Below are positions 19,623 to 28,538 of a DNA stretch of 64,000 nt, piece after piece (the first letter of the stretch is position 1; each line of letters starts with the position of its first letter). Origin of the DNA: Mycolicibacterium pyrenivorans (lineage in GTDB: Bacteria > Actinomycetota > Actinomycetes > Mycobacteriales > Mycobacteriaceae); contig NZ_JACKSH010000089.1 in assembly GCF_025821625.1 (NCBI RefSeq), positions 62,001 through 126,000 on the forward strand, given 5' to 3'. A program made the translations under genes and the position numbers. The notes below the pieces were generated by a model that made no database searches, was not told the DNA's origin, and worked only from the letters and a program-made list of their open reading frames with translations.

Positions 19623-19826
19623 TCAGCCGCGCTTCATCAGCACTGCCGCGCCGCCGCCGACGACCGCCGCGATCAGCAGCACCGCCGCCCAGCCCGCACC
19701 GAACAACCACCACACGACACCGAACGCCAGCAGGACGGGCGACAGCGCGAACAGCACCATGCCGGGATGCTGCTTGATGACCGCGAGGGCGCCCTGCGCC
19801 CGCTGGCGGTCGATTTCCTTTGCCAT
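19623..19826 (-). CDS. Small two-helix membrane protein
   Basis: This protein has 67 residues. The N-terminal 20 residues are hydrophilic (MAKEIDRQRAQGALAVIKQH). Two adjacent hydrophobic helices follow, about residues 23-43 and 46-62, the first containing VLFALSPVLLAFGVVWWLF, and the tail is basic (MKRG). It has a single clear ATG at 19826. It is divergent from the AIM24 gene, 73 bases apart. It looks like an ordinary conserved mycobacterial membrane protein; no function can be assigned. Confidence 0.65.
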   Translation of the reverse strand: MAKEIDRQRAQGALAVIKQHPGMVLFALSPVLLAFGVVWWLFGAGWAAVLLIAAVVGGGAAVLMKRG

Positions 19827-19899
19827 CTCCCAAGGATGCCAGTCCGGGTGCTGATCCCGGCATACTGTGTGAACCCGGCGCGAGGCCAAGGAGGCAGCG

Positions 19900-20805
19900 G
19901 TGACAGGACCTGGACAAGGTAGTTGGCAGCCCGATCCCGAGGGCCGCTACGAATACCGGTGGTTCGACGGACAGCAGTGGACCGATCAGGTGTCCCAGCA
20001 CGGACAGGTGAGCCGATCTCCCCTGGGAGGCGCTCCCCCGCCGCAGGCCGCGGCACCGGGTCAGGCCGCGGCACAGGGTCAGGGGCAGTACCAGGGCGGT
20101 CAGGCGCAGCCCGCCTCCGGCGCGGGTGACGGATTCGCCGGCATCAGCGGTGACCTGGTCGACGGTCGTTTCAGCGAAAAAGAATCCAAGGCGATCGCGA
20201 ATCAGAACTCGAGGTTGCTCCGGGTGCGTCTCGGCGAGCCGTTCATGGCCCGGCAGGGCTCGATGGTCGCCTATCAGGGCAACGTGGAGTTCTCCTTCGA
20301 AGGCGGCGGGGCGTCGAAGTTCATCAAGAAGGCCCTCACCGGCGAGGGCCTGCCGCTGATGCGCTGCTCCGGCCAGGGGGACGTCTTCCTCGCCGAGCGG
20401 TCCTATCACGTGCACCTGCTCAACCTGACCAACTCCGGGCTGTCGATCAGCGGCAAGAATGTGCTGGCGTTCTCGTCGAACCTGGACTGGAACATCGAGC
20501 GGGTCAAGGGCGGCAGCATGGTCGCCGGCGGCCTGTTCAACACCACGCTGCGCGGCACCGGCTGGGTCGCCCTGACGACCGACGGCCCCCCGGTGGTGCT
20601 CAACGCGGCAGAGGCGCCGACGTTCGCCGACACCAATGCGGTGGTGGCGTGGTCGGCGAACCTGCAGACGCAGCTGAAGACGAGCTTCAAGGCAGGCGCT
20701 TTGATCGGGCGCGGTTCCGGCGAGGCCGTGCAGGTGTCGTTCTACGGCAACGGGTTCGTCATCGTGCAGCCGTCCGAGGGCGTGCAGTTCACGGCGGCGC
20801 AGTAG
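19900..20805 (+). CDS. DUF2510-AIM24 family protein
   Basis: This protein of 301 residues has two parts. The first 30 residues are a DUF2510 module (GSWQPDPEGRYEYRWFDGQ and WTD), a tryptophan-rich motif common in actinobacterial membrane or envelope proteins. A low-complexity Gln/Ala/Gly/Pro linker spans about residues 38-80. The rest is an AIM24/TRAP-like beta-helical domain (from about residue 95). No signal peptide is visible. The start GTG 19900 is supported by AAGGAGG six bases upstream. Its stop lies one base from the stop of the convergent dtd gene. AIM24 domains are structural and their bacterial role is unclear. Confidence 0.85.
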   Translation: MTGPGQGSWQPDPEGRYEYRWFDGQQWTDQVSQHGQVSRSPLGGAPPPQAAAPGQAAAQGQGQYQGGQAQPASGAGDGFAGISGDLVDGRFSEKESKAIANQNSRLLRVRLGEPFMARQGSMVAYQGNVEFSFEGGGASKFIKKALTGEGLPLMRCSGQGDVFLAERSYHVHLLNLTNSGLSISGKNVLAFSSNLDWNIERVKGGSMVAGGLFNTTLRGTGWVALTTDGPPVVLNAAEAPTFADTNAVVAWSANLQTQLKTSFKAGALIGRGSGEAVQVSFYGNGFVIVQPSEGVQFTAAQ

Positions 20806-20806
20806 G

Positions 20807-21238
20807 TCACAGCTCGAGCAGGACCGTCACCGGTCCGTCGTTGACGAGTTCGACGGCCATGTCCGCACCGAAGACCCCGGTCTGCACCTCGGCGCCGAGG
20901 GCGGACAGGGCTGCGGCGAACGCGTCGACCAACGGCTCGGCGACCGCACCCGGCGCCGCGGCGTTCCACGTCGGGCGTCGCCCCTTGGTCGTGTTCCCGT
21001 ACAGCGTGAACTGACTCACCACCAGGATCGGCGCACCGACATCGCTTGCGGATTTCTCGTCGTCGAGAATCCTTAGCTGCCAGAGCTTCTCGGCCAGCCG
21101 CTGCGCTGTGGCGACGTCGTCGGTGTGGGTGACGCCGACCAGTGCAAGCAGCCCCTGACCTTCGGGCCGGATAGCGCCGACCACCTGACCGCCGACCACT
21201 ACGGAGGCCGACGTGACTCGCTGCACCAGAACACGCAT
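20807..21238 (-). CDS. dtd: D-aminoacyl-tRNA deacylase Dtd
   Basis: Dtd hydrolyses D-amino acids wrongly attached to tRNA, and also Gly-tRNA(Ala). The protein has 143 residues, the normal family length. The N-terminus [15 protein letters not shown] is canonical. The catalytic SQFTLYG motif and the C-terminal NDGPVT motif (Gly-cis-Pro gate) are both present. The start was placed at ATG 21238, because 11 more in-frame residues upstream are not part of the family. It probably acts as a cytosolic homodimer. Confidence 0.96.
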   Translation of the reverse strand: MRVLVQRVTSASVVVGGQVVGAIRPEGQGLLALVGVTHTDDVATAQRLAEKLWQLRILDDEKSASDVGAPILVVSQFTLYGNTTKGRRPTWNAAAPGAVAEPLVDAFAAALSALGAEVQTGVFGADMAVELVNDGPVTVLLEL

Positions 21239-21333
21239 GGCCGCGGATGCTGCCACGTCGGCGGGCGTCACCGGATCGTGTCCGGTACCAGTGTGGCAGG
21301 TGCTTCCACTGAGGCCAGTGTGATGAGCAGGAT

Positions 21334-21837
21334 CTACTGCCCTGGGGCCATGCTTCCGGGCATGATGCCCCCGGGCGCCATTACGCCGGGCGCCATATCC
21401 CCAGGCATCAAGCCCCCGGGCCCCATTTCACCGGGCGCCATACCTCCGGGCATCATGCCCTGGTGCATGGGCAGGCCGCATCTGGCGCTGAGGTCCATGA
21501 CGGGTTGGTGAATGTCTCGGAACGCAGCCGCGACGTCCGGGTGGGTGTCGACATACGCCCTGATCGTGGCGTGCCGCTCCTGGGGCGTGGCCTTGCTCCT
21601 GGCATCGATGAACACCTGTTGGACATCCGGACGGGAGTCCAGATAGTCGGCCATCCGGGTCATCGCGCCGGCGTGCGCCCGCATCACCGCTGCCGGAGAA
21701 CACGGATCCGGCGGCGGCTGCGCAGTCGCTGCGCCGGCTCCCGCGAATGCCACGATTCCCGCCGCCACCCCGACAGCGGCCGCGCCGAACACGCGCCGTG
21801 AAACCCGCCCGTCATGCATACCTTTGATCACTGTCAT
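21334..21837 (-). CDS. Exported haemophore-like protein with Met-Pro-Gly repeat tail
   Basis: This small secreted protein has 167 residues from ATG 21837. The signal peptide starts with [13 protein letters not shown], which fits a twin-arginine pattern, and probably ends near ATAQPPP. The mature domain, about 35 to 125, has the layout of mycobacterial haemophore-related proteins: a short helical region with [34 protein letters not shown] and a second Cys. The last 40 residues are repeats of M-x-P-G type (for example [14 protein letters not shown]), about ten Met in all. Met-rich tails can bind Cu(I) or haem, so metal or haem capture is inferred. GAGGGGAG upstream of the ATG supports the start. 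It opens the accessory metal segment. Confidence 0.75.
   Translation of the reverse strand: MTVIKGMHDGRVSRRVFGAAAVGVAAGIVAFAGAGAATAQPPPDPCSPAAVMRAHAGAMTRMADYLDSRPDVQQVFIDARSKATPQERHATIRAYVDTHPDVAAAFRDIHQPVMDLSARCGLPMHQGMMPGGMAPGEMGPGGLMPGDMAPGVMAPGGIMPGSMAPGQ
21346..21462. repeat. Degenerate 12-15 bp repeats encoding the Met-Pro-Gly tail
   Basis: On the plus strand, units of the form GGGCGCCAT, CCCGGGCATCAT and similar recur about ten times. They encode the M-x-P-G tail on the minus strand. Such short units are prone to slippage, so tail length probably varies between strains. Confidence 0.7.
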
Positions 21838-22362
21838 CACTCCCCTCGAACGGCTGCTTCCTATTACCGCGGAACGCCCCAGTTGGGCCGACGCGCTACC
21901 CGAACACTCCCTCAGCCGCATGTCAGGGAGCATCGGCTTGGATCTACGTCCACCGCACGATCGTGATCGCGTTTTCGCAACCTATCTGAAATCTACGCAG
22001 TTGGTCCGTACTTCGCCGGAATCACCGCGGCGCCATGGGCCGATCATCAGCGTCGCTGACGATGGCGGGAGGTCCCGACTGCGCCGCAGGCCGTGCTCAC
22101 GTCCCCTTTCAAGGAGCGCCGGAGCGCCATGCGTGGGCTGCGAACTGGGTGCGATTGAAGCGACGCTGCCAGATTTCGCCGACCACCGCTGGTCGAGATC
22201 GGTTGCAGCACCGGCTTGCTCGCCGATCAACTGGCCAGTCGGAGTGCCAGGCTGCGGGGCTCGAAAAGGGCGATCTGAACACACTTCAGGATGATGACAA
22301 GGGGCTCTGCGTGTCTGGTGGACTTCGCTGACGTTGCGGGAAGAGTGGCATGCCGATCCCAC

Positions 22363-22380
22363 GGGGACTTTGGTCAATCC
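22363..22380. promoter_or_regulatory. Possible DosR-like box
   Basis: GGGGACTTTGGTCAATCC partly matches the dormancy-regulator consensus built on GGGACTWWAGTCCC. One half-site is good and the other is weak. It lies about 100 bases upstream of the small ORF at 22482. Confidence 0.3.
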
Positions 22381-22395
22381 AGAATTGTGCCCTTT

Positions 22396-22420
22396 GTCCT
22401 ACGGACTAGGTACGTAGGAC
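22396..22420. promoter_or_regulatory. Inverted repeat upstream of small ORF
   Basis: GTCCTACG and CGTAGGAC form perfect 8-bp arms around a 9-base spacer. The site is about 60 bases before the ATG at 22482 and could be an operator; the binding protein is unknown. Confidence 0.4.
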
Positions 22421-22481
22421 GGTTGGCACGGCCTGCCGGGGAGTGCAGCGTTAGCCGCACTCCATACGGAAGGAACGTGGG

Positions 22482-22619
22482 ATGAAGCGCAAATCCTTGC
22501 CGTGGTACGCACTGGCCGTGGCCGTCGCGTTCGTTGCTGGGCCGTTGCCATCGGTGTTCCCGCATCAACGTCACGATTCCTCCGGACGCTCCGAGGTTGC
22601 GGAAACTGATCGATCATGA
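22482..22619 (+). CDS. Small protein with N-terminal hydrophobic segment
   Basis: This 45-residue frame starts [20 protein letters not shown], which is a basic start plus one hydrophobic helix (a signal peptide or anchor). A His/Ser-rich, charged tail follows. GGAAGGAACG lies just upstream of the ATG. Its stop overlaps the ATG of the ABC ATPase remnant in an ATGA (22616-22619), the arrangement of a coupled operon. It may be an accessory membrane peptide of that transporter, or the shortened front of a longer ancestor. I recognise no family. Confidence 0.5.
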   Translation: MKRKSLPWYALAVAVAFVAGPLPSVFPHQRHDSSGRSEVAETDRS

Positions 22620-23124
22620 ACCGCGCGGCAAGGAGTTCGACAACATCCGCTGAGCGGGCGACCGGATCGTCCCCCGCATCCGTGCTGACGGCCGAGGGCA
22701 TCGAGAAGACGTTTCGCCGGGGCGTGTGGCCGCTGTCGCACCGCCAGCAGGTGCTGCGGGGCGCCGATCTAACCCTGTACCCGGGCGAAGTCGTCGGACT
22801 GGTGGGCGAAAACGGTTCCGGCAAGTCGACGATGATGAAGATCTTGGTCGGCGAATTATCGCCCGACGCGGGCATCGTGACCCACGCCGGTGTGCTGGGG
22901 TATTGCCCACAGCAGCCGGTGGTCTATGAACGACTGACGTGCGACGAGCACATCGAACTGTTCGCTCGCGCCTACCGAATGACCCATGATGCCGAGCGGC
23001 GCGCGCGACGAGATCTCTACGAAGCGCTGGGCTTTGAACGGTATGCCGGCACCCGGGCGGATCGCCTGTCGGGCGGCACGTGGCGGTACTGGTTCTTGCG
23101 CGGGCGCGCAGAGCTACCCGATGA
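22616..23124 (+). pseudogene. ABC transporter ATPase fused by deletion to a permease tail
   Basis: The first about 155 codons are a normal ABC ATPase: [14 protein letters not shown], Walker [11 protein letters not shown]-loop [13 protein letters not shown] and the signature LSGGT. At about 23080 the similarity stops inside the signature. Walker B, D-loop and switch His are all missing. In the +2 frame the next bases read [14 protein letters not shown] and stop at 23122-23124, which looks like the C-terminus of a membrane permease. The simplest reading is a deletion that removed the rest of the ATPase and most of a permease gene. The open frame itself runs on to 23317 with meaningless sequence. 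The product should be non-functional as a transporter. Confidence 0.7.
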
Positions 23125-23313
23125 CCGGCCTACACTCGAAGCACCTTGTTGTCGAGTGACTTTCGGTGATCGGTCATACAGAATGACAGGGCCCCACCGT
23201 GCTGTCGCGAGGTGCGCACCATGTCACCGGCGATACGGTTACCGCAGGTTGACACCTCGGTGCCCAACTCTCGCTACAAGCTCAGGCGGACCTACGCGAG
23301 CCGCGAGTTCCCG
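23125..23313. other. Remnant sequence after the broken ABC gene
   Basis: No supported gene or terminator was seen here. The interval separates the broken plus-strand transporter from the 3' end of the convergent beta-propeller gene and has mixed composition. Confidence 0.4.
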
Positions 23314-24480
23314 CTAGTGCCCGTGGCCGTCACTTGGCTGCTGCCCGGAATCGTCTTCGGCGTGCGGGGGCGGTGCGGGCACATCGAGGGTGGCAGTCGC
23401 GGCGGTAGGCGCGGCGGGGGGCCGGGGCGAATAGCTGATGCCATTGGGCTCCTTGCCCACAGCCACTGTCGCGGGTGCCGACAGATTCGATAGGTCGATG
23501 ACAGACACCGTGTCGTCGAAAGTATTGGTCACCCACGCCCGCGCGCCGGAAGTGTCGACGACTACGCCATGCGGCCCTGATCCTGTACTCGCAGTACCGC
23601 GGACGGTCATCGCTTCGGTGTCGATCACCGACATCGTGTTTCCGGGGTTGTCGGAGTTACCTTGATCGGCGCTGAGCACCGTTTTCTCGTCCGGCGTCAG
23701 ATACAACTGCACCGGTGCGGCGGGCACGCGTGCGCTGCCTGTGACGCTGCGCGAGCCCAAGTCTACCTTCACGACTGATGGGGGTTCGGCGACGCCGCTA
23801 TAGGCGTAGCGACCATCGGCGGTGACCGCGACCTGTAATGGTCCCCGGCCCACAGGTATTGCACCGACGGACCGGTCGGCGGTGGGATCGATCAGATCCA
23901 ATCTGCCTGCCATGGTGTTGGCGACCACGATCATCCCGCCGCCATCCGCAGACCGCAGTCCGTGCGGCATGCCTCCCAGGTCGATCCGGCCCACGGGTGT
24001 CAGTCCGGGCCCCCGGTACACCGAGACGGTGCCATCGCCGGCATTGGTCACGTAAATCTTGCCGTTCGGCGCCTCGATTACGTGCGCCGGGGCTGGTCCG
24101 GTCGACGCGACGCCCTTGATCGTGTACGTCGCAGCGTCGATGGCCACCACCTGATTGGTGGCGCCGCTCACGGCGTAGGCACTCACCCCGTCACGGCCCA
24201 CCTGAACGTTATGGGGCTTCTGGACGCCCTTTACGGTGGTCACCACCGTGTTGGTGGCCGCATCGAGGACGGTCAGGCTATCCGCGCCCTCATCGGCCAC
24301 CCAGATCGATCCGGCCTCGAATCCCGATGGTTGTGCGTGATCGCGCGAGCTTTCGGTGGCGTCAGAGCAGGCCGGCAGTGCGGCAGTGAGAACCAAAACA
24401 GCGGTAACCGCAACGAATCGGATCCGGCCCCGGGCCCAGCCGTCGGCACATCTCCATAGCGGGCCTTCGCCGTCGTACAT
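23314..24480 (-). CDS. YVTN-type beta-propeller lipoprotein with His-rich tail
   Basis: This exported lipoprotein has about 388 residues. The lipobox is LPAC with Cys at about 38. The mature part is built of about seven YVTN-like repeats, for example [34 protein letters not shown] and [14 protein letters not shown]. This predicts a seven-bladed beta propeller. The last residues, [16 protein letters not shown], are His/Asp-rich and likely bind metal. The same DGHGH ending occurs on the secreted protein at 28539-29471. The start is ATG 24480; an upstream GTG/ATG 34 codons earlier would precede the signal peptide with an atypical sequence. Such propellers are often nitrous-oxide-reductase-like or surface proteins; here copper handling is inferred from context only. 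Confidence 0.78.
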   Translation of the reverse strand: MYDGEGPLWRCADGWARGRIRFVAVTAVLVLTAALPACSDATESSRDHAQPSGFEAGSIWVADEGADSLTVLDAATNTVVTTVKGVQKPHNVQVGRDGVSAYAVSGATNQVVAIDAATYTIKGVASTGPAPAHVIEAPNGKIYVTNAGDGTVSVYRGPGLTPVGRIDLGGMPHGLRSADGGGMIVVANTMAGRLDLIDPTADRSVGAIPVGRGPLQVAVTADGRYAYSGVAEPPSVVKVDLGSRSVTGSARVPAAPVQLYLTPDEKTVLSADQGNSDNPGNTMSVIDTEAMTVRGTASTGSGPHGVVVDTSGARAWVTNTFDDTVSVIDLSNLSAPATVAVGKEPNGISYSPRPPAAPTAATATLDVPAPPPHAEDDSGQQPSDGHGH

Positions 24481-24665
24481 GATGGACCAACCCCCAGAGT
24501 TCGACCGATCTCGTTGCGACACCAGCATGCGCCCGGACTTCCACCGCCTCGTAGGGCCAATGGTCCTTGGCGCGGCCGACATCTCCAGGCAGTTCCGTGA
24601 CCATCGCGGTCCCTGTCATCAGCTACCGCCGCCGTACGTGGATCGTCGATACCGCACCCGATTGT

Positions 24666-25622
24666 TCACAGCAGCGACGTTGACCCGCACACGACGCCCG
24701 AGATGGCAACGAGCGCGGAGACCACGGGGCCAGCAGCGATAATCGTGACGACAGCGATCATCAGTGCCGTTCGGCCCAGTTCCACACGGGGTGCGGAGGC
24801 AAGCCGTTCGGCGCGGGCCAGCACCGCCACCCCCGTGGCACCGAGGGCGCCGGCCGCGACTGGCGCGGCGCCGGTGAGCGCGAGAATGCCACTCAGAAGC
24901 GGACCCCGGCCGTGTTCACGGGCCGCACGGTCGTCCGCGCACATCTCGAGAAGTCGCGCGATATGGTCGGCTCCTTCGGTCATCAGCCTCAGTTTCGGAA
25001 AGGTGCCTGCGAAGCCGCGCGCGACCGCGACGATCTGAGGATGGTGCCCGTCCAGATGAGCCTGTTCATGGGCGAGGATCGCCGCGAGCTCGGGCTTGCT
25101 GAGCGTGTCCAGAGCACCGGTGGTGACGACGACGGCGTGCGGGCGCCCGGCGACACAGTAGGCCGCAGGCTCTGCGACATCGAGCACGAGGGCGTGGAGC
25201 CCCCTGACGCGCCGTCCCACAAGATGTACCGCGCGCGCATGGCTGTGGGTTTGGCTGCGCATGCGGCCCAGGGCTCGGAGGAGTCGCACCGCGCTGGCGA
25301 CCACCGCCATCGTGCCAAGCCCGGCAAGGCCCCATAGCCCGATCTGTATCACCGCGCCCGAGGTTCCGTCCGTCAGACCACCACGCAGAGTCTCCAAACA
25401 CAGCACGACGACGGCGCCCGGATGATCCCAGTGGTGCGCGAAGTCGGCGATTGCGAAAGCGGCTGCGCCCAACCACGAGGCCACGACACTCGCCATCGCG
25501 ACACTCCAGGCGGCAGCGCCGAGGCGCGGGTGATGTCCGGTGTCTGTCAGTGGGCTCAACGAAGCCGGCCCGACAAACACAGCGACCAGGCTGTAGAGCA
25601 GCAGACAGACCGCGACGCTCAC
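24666..25622 (-). CDS. M56 family membrane metalloprotease (BlaR1/MecR1-like, no sensor domain)
   Basis: This integral membrane peptidase has 318 residues. Hydrophobic segments lie at about 1-20, 37-60, 68-80, 90-113, and near the C-terminus (LMIAVVTIIAAGPVVSALVA). The zinc motif is HEQAH at about 185-189, in AAILAHEQAHLDGHHPQ, with a downstream EMCADDRAA likely giving the third ligand. Unlike staphylococcal BlaR1 there is no C-terminal penicillin-binding domain, as in mycobacterial Rv1845c. The GTG start overlaps the stop of the BlaI gene (GTGA, 25619-25622). The partner repressor upstream suggests it cleaves or inactivates that repressor. The inducing signal is not visible; the copper neighbours make metal stress a possibility. 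Confidence 0.87.
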   Translation of the reverse strand: MSVAVCLLLYSLVAVFVGPASLSPLTDTGHHPRLGAAAWSVAMASVVASWLGAAAFAIADFAHHWDHPGAVVVLCLETLRGGLTDGTSGAVIQIGLWGLAGLGTMAVVASAVRLLRALGRMRSQTHSHARAVHLVGRRVRGLHALVLDVAEPAAYCVAGRPHAVVVTTGALDTLSKPELAAILAHEQAHLDGHHPQIVAVARGFAGTFPKLRLMTEGADHIARLLEMCADDRAAREHGRGPLLSGILALTGAAPVAAGALGATGVAVLARAERLASAPRVELGRTALMIAVVTIIAAGPVVSALVAISGVVCGSTSLL

Positions 25623-26005
25623 TTTCCCGACCTTCGGGACTTCGCGGTGATCCGCCGCAATGCCGCGCGGAGCCGGGCGGATTCCTCGGGCCCGATCTGT
25701 TCGACGAAGTGGTTGAGCACGAGATCCCACCGCCCGCCCGCGTCAAGTGCATCCCTCATCAGACGGGCGCTGTGCTCCTCACGACTCAAGGTCGTCCAGT
25801 AGCGGTATGCCTTTCCGTCCTTTTCCCGGGCAAGCCAACCCTTGGTATGCAGGTTGTCCATCGTCGACATCACGGTGGTGTAGGCGATCTCGCGTTCGCC
25901 GGCCAGTTCGTCGAACACATCACGAACCGTGGTGGTCTGTTCGCCGCCGTCCCAGATCCGGTCCATGATGACTGCCTCGAGCTCGCCGAACCCGCGCCTG
26001 CGCAT
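25619..26005 (-). CDS. BlaI/CopY/MecI-type transcriptional repressor
   Basis: This winged-helix repressor has about 128 residues. The N-terminal region GELEAVIMDRIWDGGEQTTT and EIAYTTVMSTMDNLHTKGWL is the typical BlaI/CopY DNA-binding domain. The C-terminal half is helical and mediates dimerisation. No C-terminal CxC copper motif of enterococcal CopY is present. The start chosen is ATG 26005, preceded by GGAAGG at a suitable distance; an ATG 12 codons upstream (26041) is an alternative. It forms an operon with the M56 protease. It differs clearly from the housekeeping mycobacterial BlaI, so it is probably a separate paralogue. Confidence 0.88.
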   Translation of the reverse strand: MRRRGFGELEAVIMDRIWDGGEQTTTVRDVFDELAGEREIAYTTVMSTMDNLHTKGWLAREKDGKAYRYWTTLSREEHSARLMRDALDAGGRWDLVLNHFVEQIGPEESARLRAALRRITAKSRRSGK

Positions 26006-26073
26006 GTGCTCGCCTTCCGTCAGCCGCAACGGAACGAGCATACGTCCGTGAGGCCGTCAGACCCACTGACCGG

Positions 26074-26092
26074 CTACGTAAGCAGATAGTAG
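26074..26092. promoter_or_regulatory. Possible BlaI-type operator
   Basis: CTACGTAAGCAGATAGTAG has CTAC and GTAG ends with partial dyad symmetry, like the TACTAC/GTAGTA arms of BlaI operators. It sits upstream of the BlaI/M56 operon. The match is imperfect. Confidence 0.3.
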
Positions 26093-26230
26093 ATCCCGGG
26101 CGACGAGAGGCGCATCGCGCAGACCAAATCGCCACAAGTCACGACGCCGATCCCAGATCAGGCAGCATCAGATCTCAGTTTCGGAACTTATTGAGCCAGA
26201 CACTATTTCGGGGCGGAAGTTCGTCCGGGA

Positions 26231-28510
26231 CTATCCGTCACCAGTCGGCCTCGGCATGAGCGATTTGAACCTCCGCAGCCGCAGGCTGTTGCTGACGACG
26301 AACAACGAGGAAAGCGCCATCGCCGCGCCTGCAAGCATCGGGTTGAGCAGGCCGGCCGCGGCCAGCGGCAACGCGGCCACGTTGTACGCAAACGCCCAGA
26401 ACAGATTGCCCTTGATCGTCGCCAGAGTCTTTCGGGAGAGCCGGATCGCATCGGGCGCCGCGCGCAGATCCCCCCGCACCAACGTCAAGTCGCTGGCCTC
26501 GATGGCCACGTCGGTGCCCGTTCCCATCGCCAGGCCGAGGTCGGCCTGCGCGAGCGCGGCCGCGTCGTTCACCCCGTCGCCGACCATGGCGACGACCTTG
26601 CCCTCGGCCTGCAACCGCTTGACGGTCTCGACCTTGTCCCGCGGCAATACCTCGGCGATGACATCGTCGATCCCGACCTGCCGAGCGATGGTGCGCGCCG
26701 CACCCTCGTTGTCGCCGGTCAGCATGATCGGGGTGAGCCCGAGCGCACGCAACTGCCGGACCGCCTCCGCCGAGGTCGGCTTGACCGCGTCGGCGACCAC
26801 CAGCGCGCCGCGCGCACGGCCGTCCCAGCCGACCGCAACCACCGTCTTGCCCTCGGCTTCGGCCTGATGGGTGAGCTCCACGAGCTGCTCCGGCAGGCGC
26901 TGAGACCAGTCGGCGAGAAGTTGTTGACGACCCACCACCACGGCGCGGCCATCGACGATGCCCTGCACGCCGAGACCCTCCATGTTCGCGAACTCTTCGA
27001 CGTAGGGCAGTTCCCCGACTTTCTCCCTCGCGCCCTTGGCGATCGCCTTGGCGATCGGATGCTCCGATGAGTCCTCCAGCGCCCCCGCCAATCGCAGGAC
27101 CTCGTCCGGGCGTTCTCCGTCGGCCGTGATCACGTCGAGCAGGGTCATCGTGCCGGTGGTGACGGTGCCGGTCTTGTCGAGCACGATCGTGTCGACGCGG
27201 CGGGTGGACTCGAGCACCTCGGGTCCCTTGATCAGGATGCCGAGTTGCGCCCCGCGACCGGTGCCGACCATCAGGGCGGTCGGCGTGGCCAGCCCGAGCG
27301 CGCACGGGCAGGCGATGATCAGCACCGCCACCGCGGCCGTCAGGGCCGCCGCGGCCGATCCTCCGGCGCCGATCCAGAACCCGGCTGTCGCCACCGCCAG
27401 CGCGATGACGATCGGCACGAAGATCCCGGAGATCCTGTCGGCCAGCCGTTGCGCCTTCGCCTTGCCGGTCTGAGCTTGTTCGACCAGCTCGGCCATCAGC
27501 GAGAGCTGGGTGTCGGAACCGATTCGGTTGGCGCGCACCACAAGCCGGCCGCCGACGTTGATCGTTGCACCGACCACTTGGTCGTCCGGGCCGACCTCCA
27601 CCGGCACCGATTCGCCGGTGAGCATGGACGCGTCCACCGCCGAGGTGCCCTCGATCACGACGCCGTCGGTGGCGATCTTCTCCCCGGGCCGCACCACGAA
27701 TTCATCGCCGACCAAGAGTTGGTCGACTGGAATGCGTTGCTCGACACCATTTCTGCGGACCGCCACATCCTTGGCGCCCAACTCGAGCAATGCACGCAAC
27801 GCGGCGCCCGCACGACGCTTGGCACGGGCCTCGAAGTACCGACCGGCGAGGATGAACGTCGTGACGCCTGCCGCAACCTCGAGATAGATGTTGCCCGTTC
27901 CGTCGACGCGCGAGATGGTCAGCTCGAAGGGGTGCGTCATACCGGGCATCCCGGCAGTGCCGAAGAACAGCGCGTAGACGGACCAACCGAACGCGGCGAC
28001 CGTGCCCATCGAGATCAACGTGTCCATGGTGGCGCTGCCGTGGCGCAGGTTGGCCCACGCGGCTTGGTGGAACGGCCATGCGCCCCACACCACCACGGGC
28101 GCCGCCAACGTCAGCGACAGCCACTGCCAGTTGGTGAACTGCAGGGCCGGGATCATGGCCATCGCGATCACCGGCACGCTCAGCACTATCGAGATCAACA
28201 GCCGCCGACGCAGCGCGGCCGTCGGATCGTCTGCGACGGGGGTGTCCGAATCGCCTTGACTGGCAGCGACTGCCGGCTTCGGCAGCTCCGCTGTATAGCC
28301 CGCCTGCTCGATCGTCGCCACCAGCTCATCCGGCGAGACATCAGCGACGAAGTCGACGCTGGCCTTCTCGGTCGCATAGTTCACCGTTGCCGTGACGCCC
28401 TCGATCTTGTTGAGCTTCTTCTCGATTCGGGCGGCGCAGGAAGCACACGTCATTCCGCCAACCAGCAGGTCGACGTGCTCGGTTGAAGGTGTCTCGGTTA
28501 GGGAATTCAC
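26231..28510 (-). CDS. Copper-translocating P1B-type ATPase (CtpV-like)
   Basis: This copper exporter has about 759 residues. The N-terminal heavy-metal domain has GMTCASC (Cys 22 and 25). The transport-site CPC is at 401-403 ([13 protein letters not shown]). Catalytic motifs are TGES at 298, DKTGT at 445, SEHP at 482 and [10 protein letters not shown] near 640. CPC with a CxxC domain indicates Cu(I) specificity; total length is close to CtpV (770). The start GTG 28510 is supported by GAGGAGC upstream and by the position of the metal domain. It follows the secreted HVHP protein in the same direction with a 28-base gap, so it is the last gene of the copper operon. The C-terminus ends in a basic tail. 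Confidence 0.95.
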   Translation of the reverse strand: MNSLTETPSTEHVDLLVGGMTCASCAARIEKKLNKIEGVTATVNYATEKASVDFVADVSPDELVATIEQAGYTAELPKPAVAASQGDSDTPVADDPTAALRRRLLISIVLSVPVIAMAMIPALQFTNWQWLSLTLAAPVVVWGAWPFHQAAWANLRHGSATMDTLISMGTVAAFGWSVYALFFGTAGMPGMTHPFELTISRVDGTGNIYLEVAAGVTTFILAGRYFEARAKRRAGAALRALLELGAKDVAVRRNGVEQRIPVDQLLVGDEFVVRPGEKIATDGVVIEGTSAVDASMLTGESVPVEVGPDDQVVGATINVGGRLVVRANRIGSDTQLSLMAELVEQAQTGKAKAQRLADRISGIFVPIVIALAVATAGFWIGAGGSAAAALTAAVAVLIIACPCALGLATPTALMVGTGRGAQLGILIKGPEVLESTRRVDTIVLDKTGTVTTGTMTLLDVITADGERPDEVLRLAGALEDSSEHPIAKAIAKGAREKVGELPYVEEFANMEGLGVQGIVDGRAVVVGRQQLLADWSQRLPEQLVELTHQAEAEGKTVVAVGWDGRARGALVVADAVKPTSAEAVRQLRALGLTPIMLTGDNEGAARTIARQVGIDDVIAEVLPRDKVETVKRLQAEGKVVAMVGDGVNDAAALAQADLGLAMGTGTDVAIEASDLTLVRGDLRAAPDAIRLSRKTLATIKGNLFWAFAYNVAALPLAAAGLLNPMLAGAAMALSSLFVVSNSLRLRRFKSLMPRPTGDG

Positions 28511-28538
28511 GCGGTGCTCCTCTGAGCTGATTCGAATT

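Larger units (their letters stand above)
21838..22481. other. Long gene-poor interval with candidate regulatory dyads
   Basis: No convincing gene was found in these 640 bases. Open frames here lack family similarity and the composition is less GC-biased than in the flanking genes. The left end holds the promoter side of the haemophore-like gene. The right end holds GGGGACTTTGGTCAATCC (22363-22380) and an inverted repeat at 22396-22420, ahead of the small gene at 22482. It may be remnant or imported DNA. Confidence 0.6.

Noticed and set aside
21824..22294. 156-codon open frame on the plus strand
   Set aside because: No domain, ordinary start context, Ser/Arg/Pro-rich shadow composition, and it overlaps the start region of the haemophore-like gene.
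22616..23317. Full-length ABC ATPase gene
   Set aside because: Walker B, D-loop and switch regions are missing, and the C-terminal third is not protein-like, so it was called a pseudogene.
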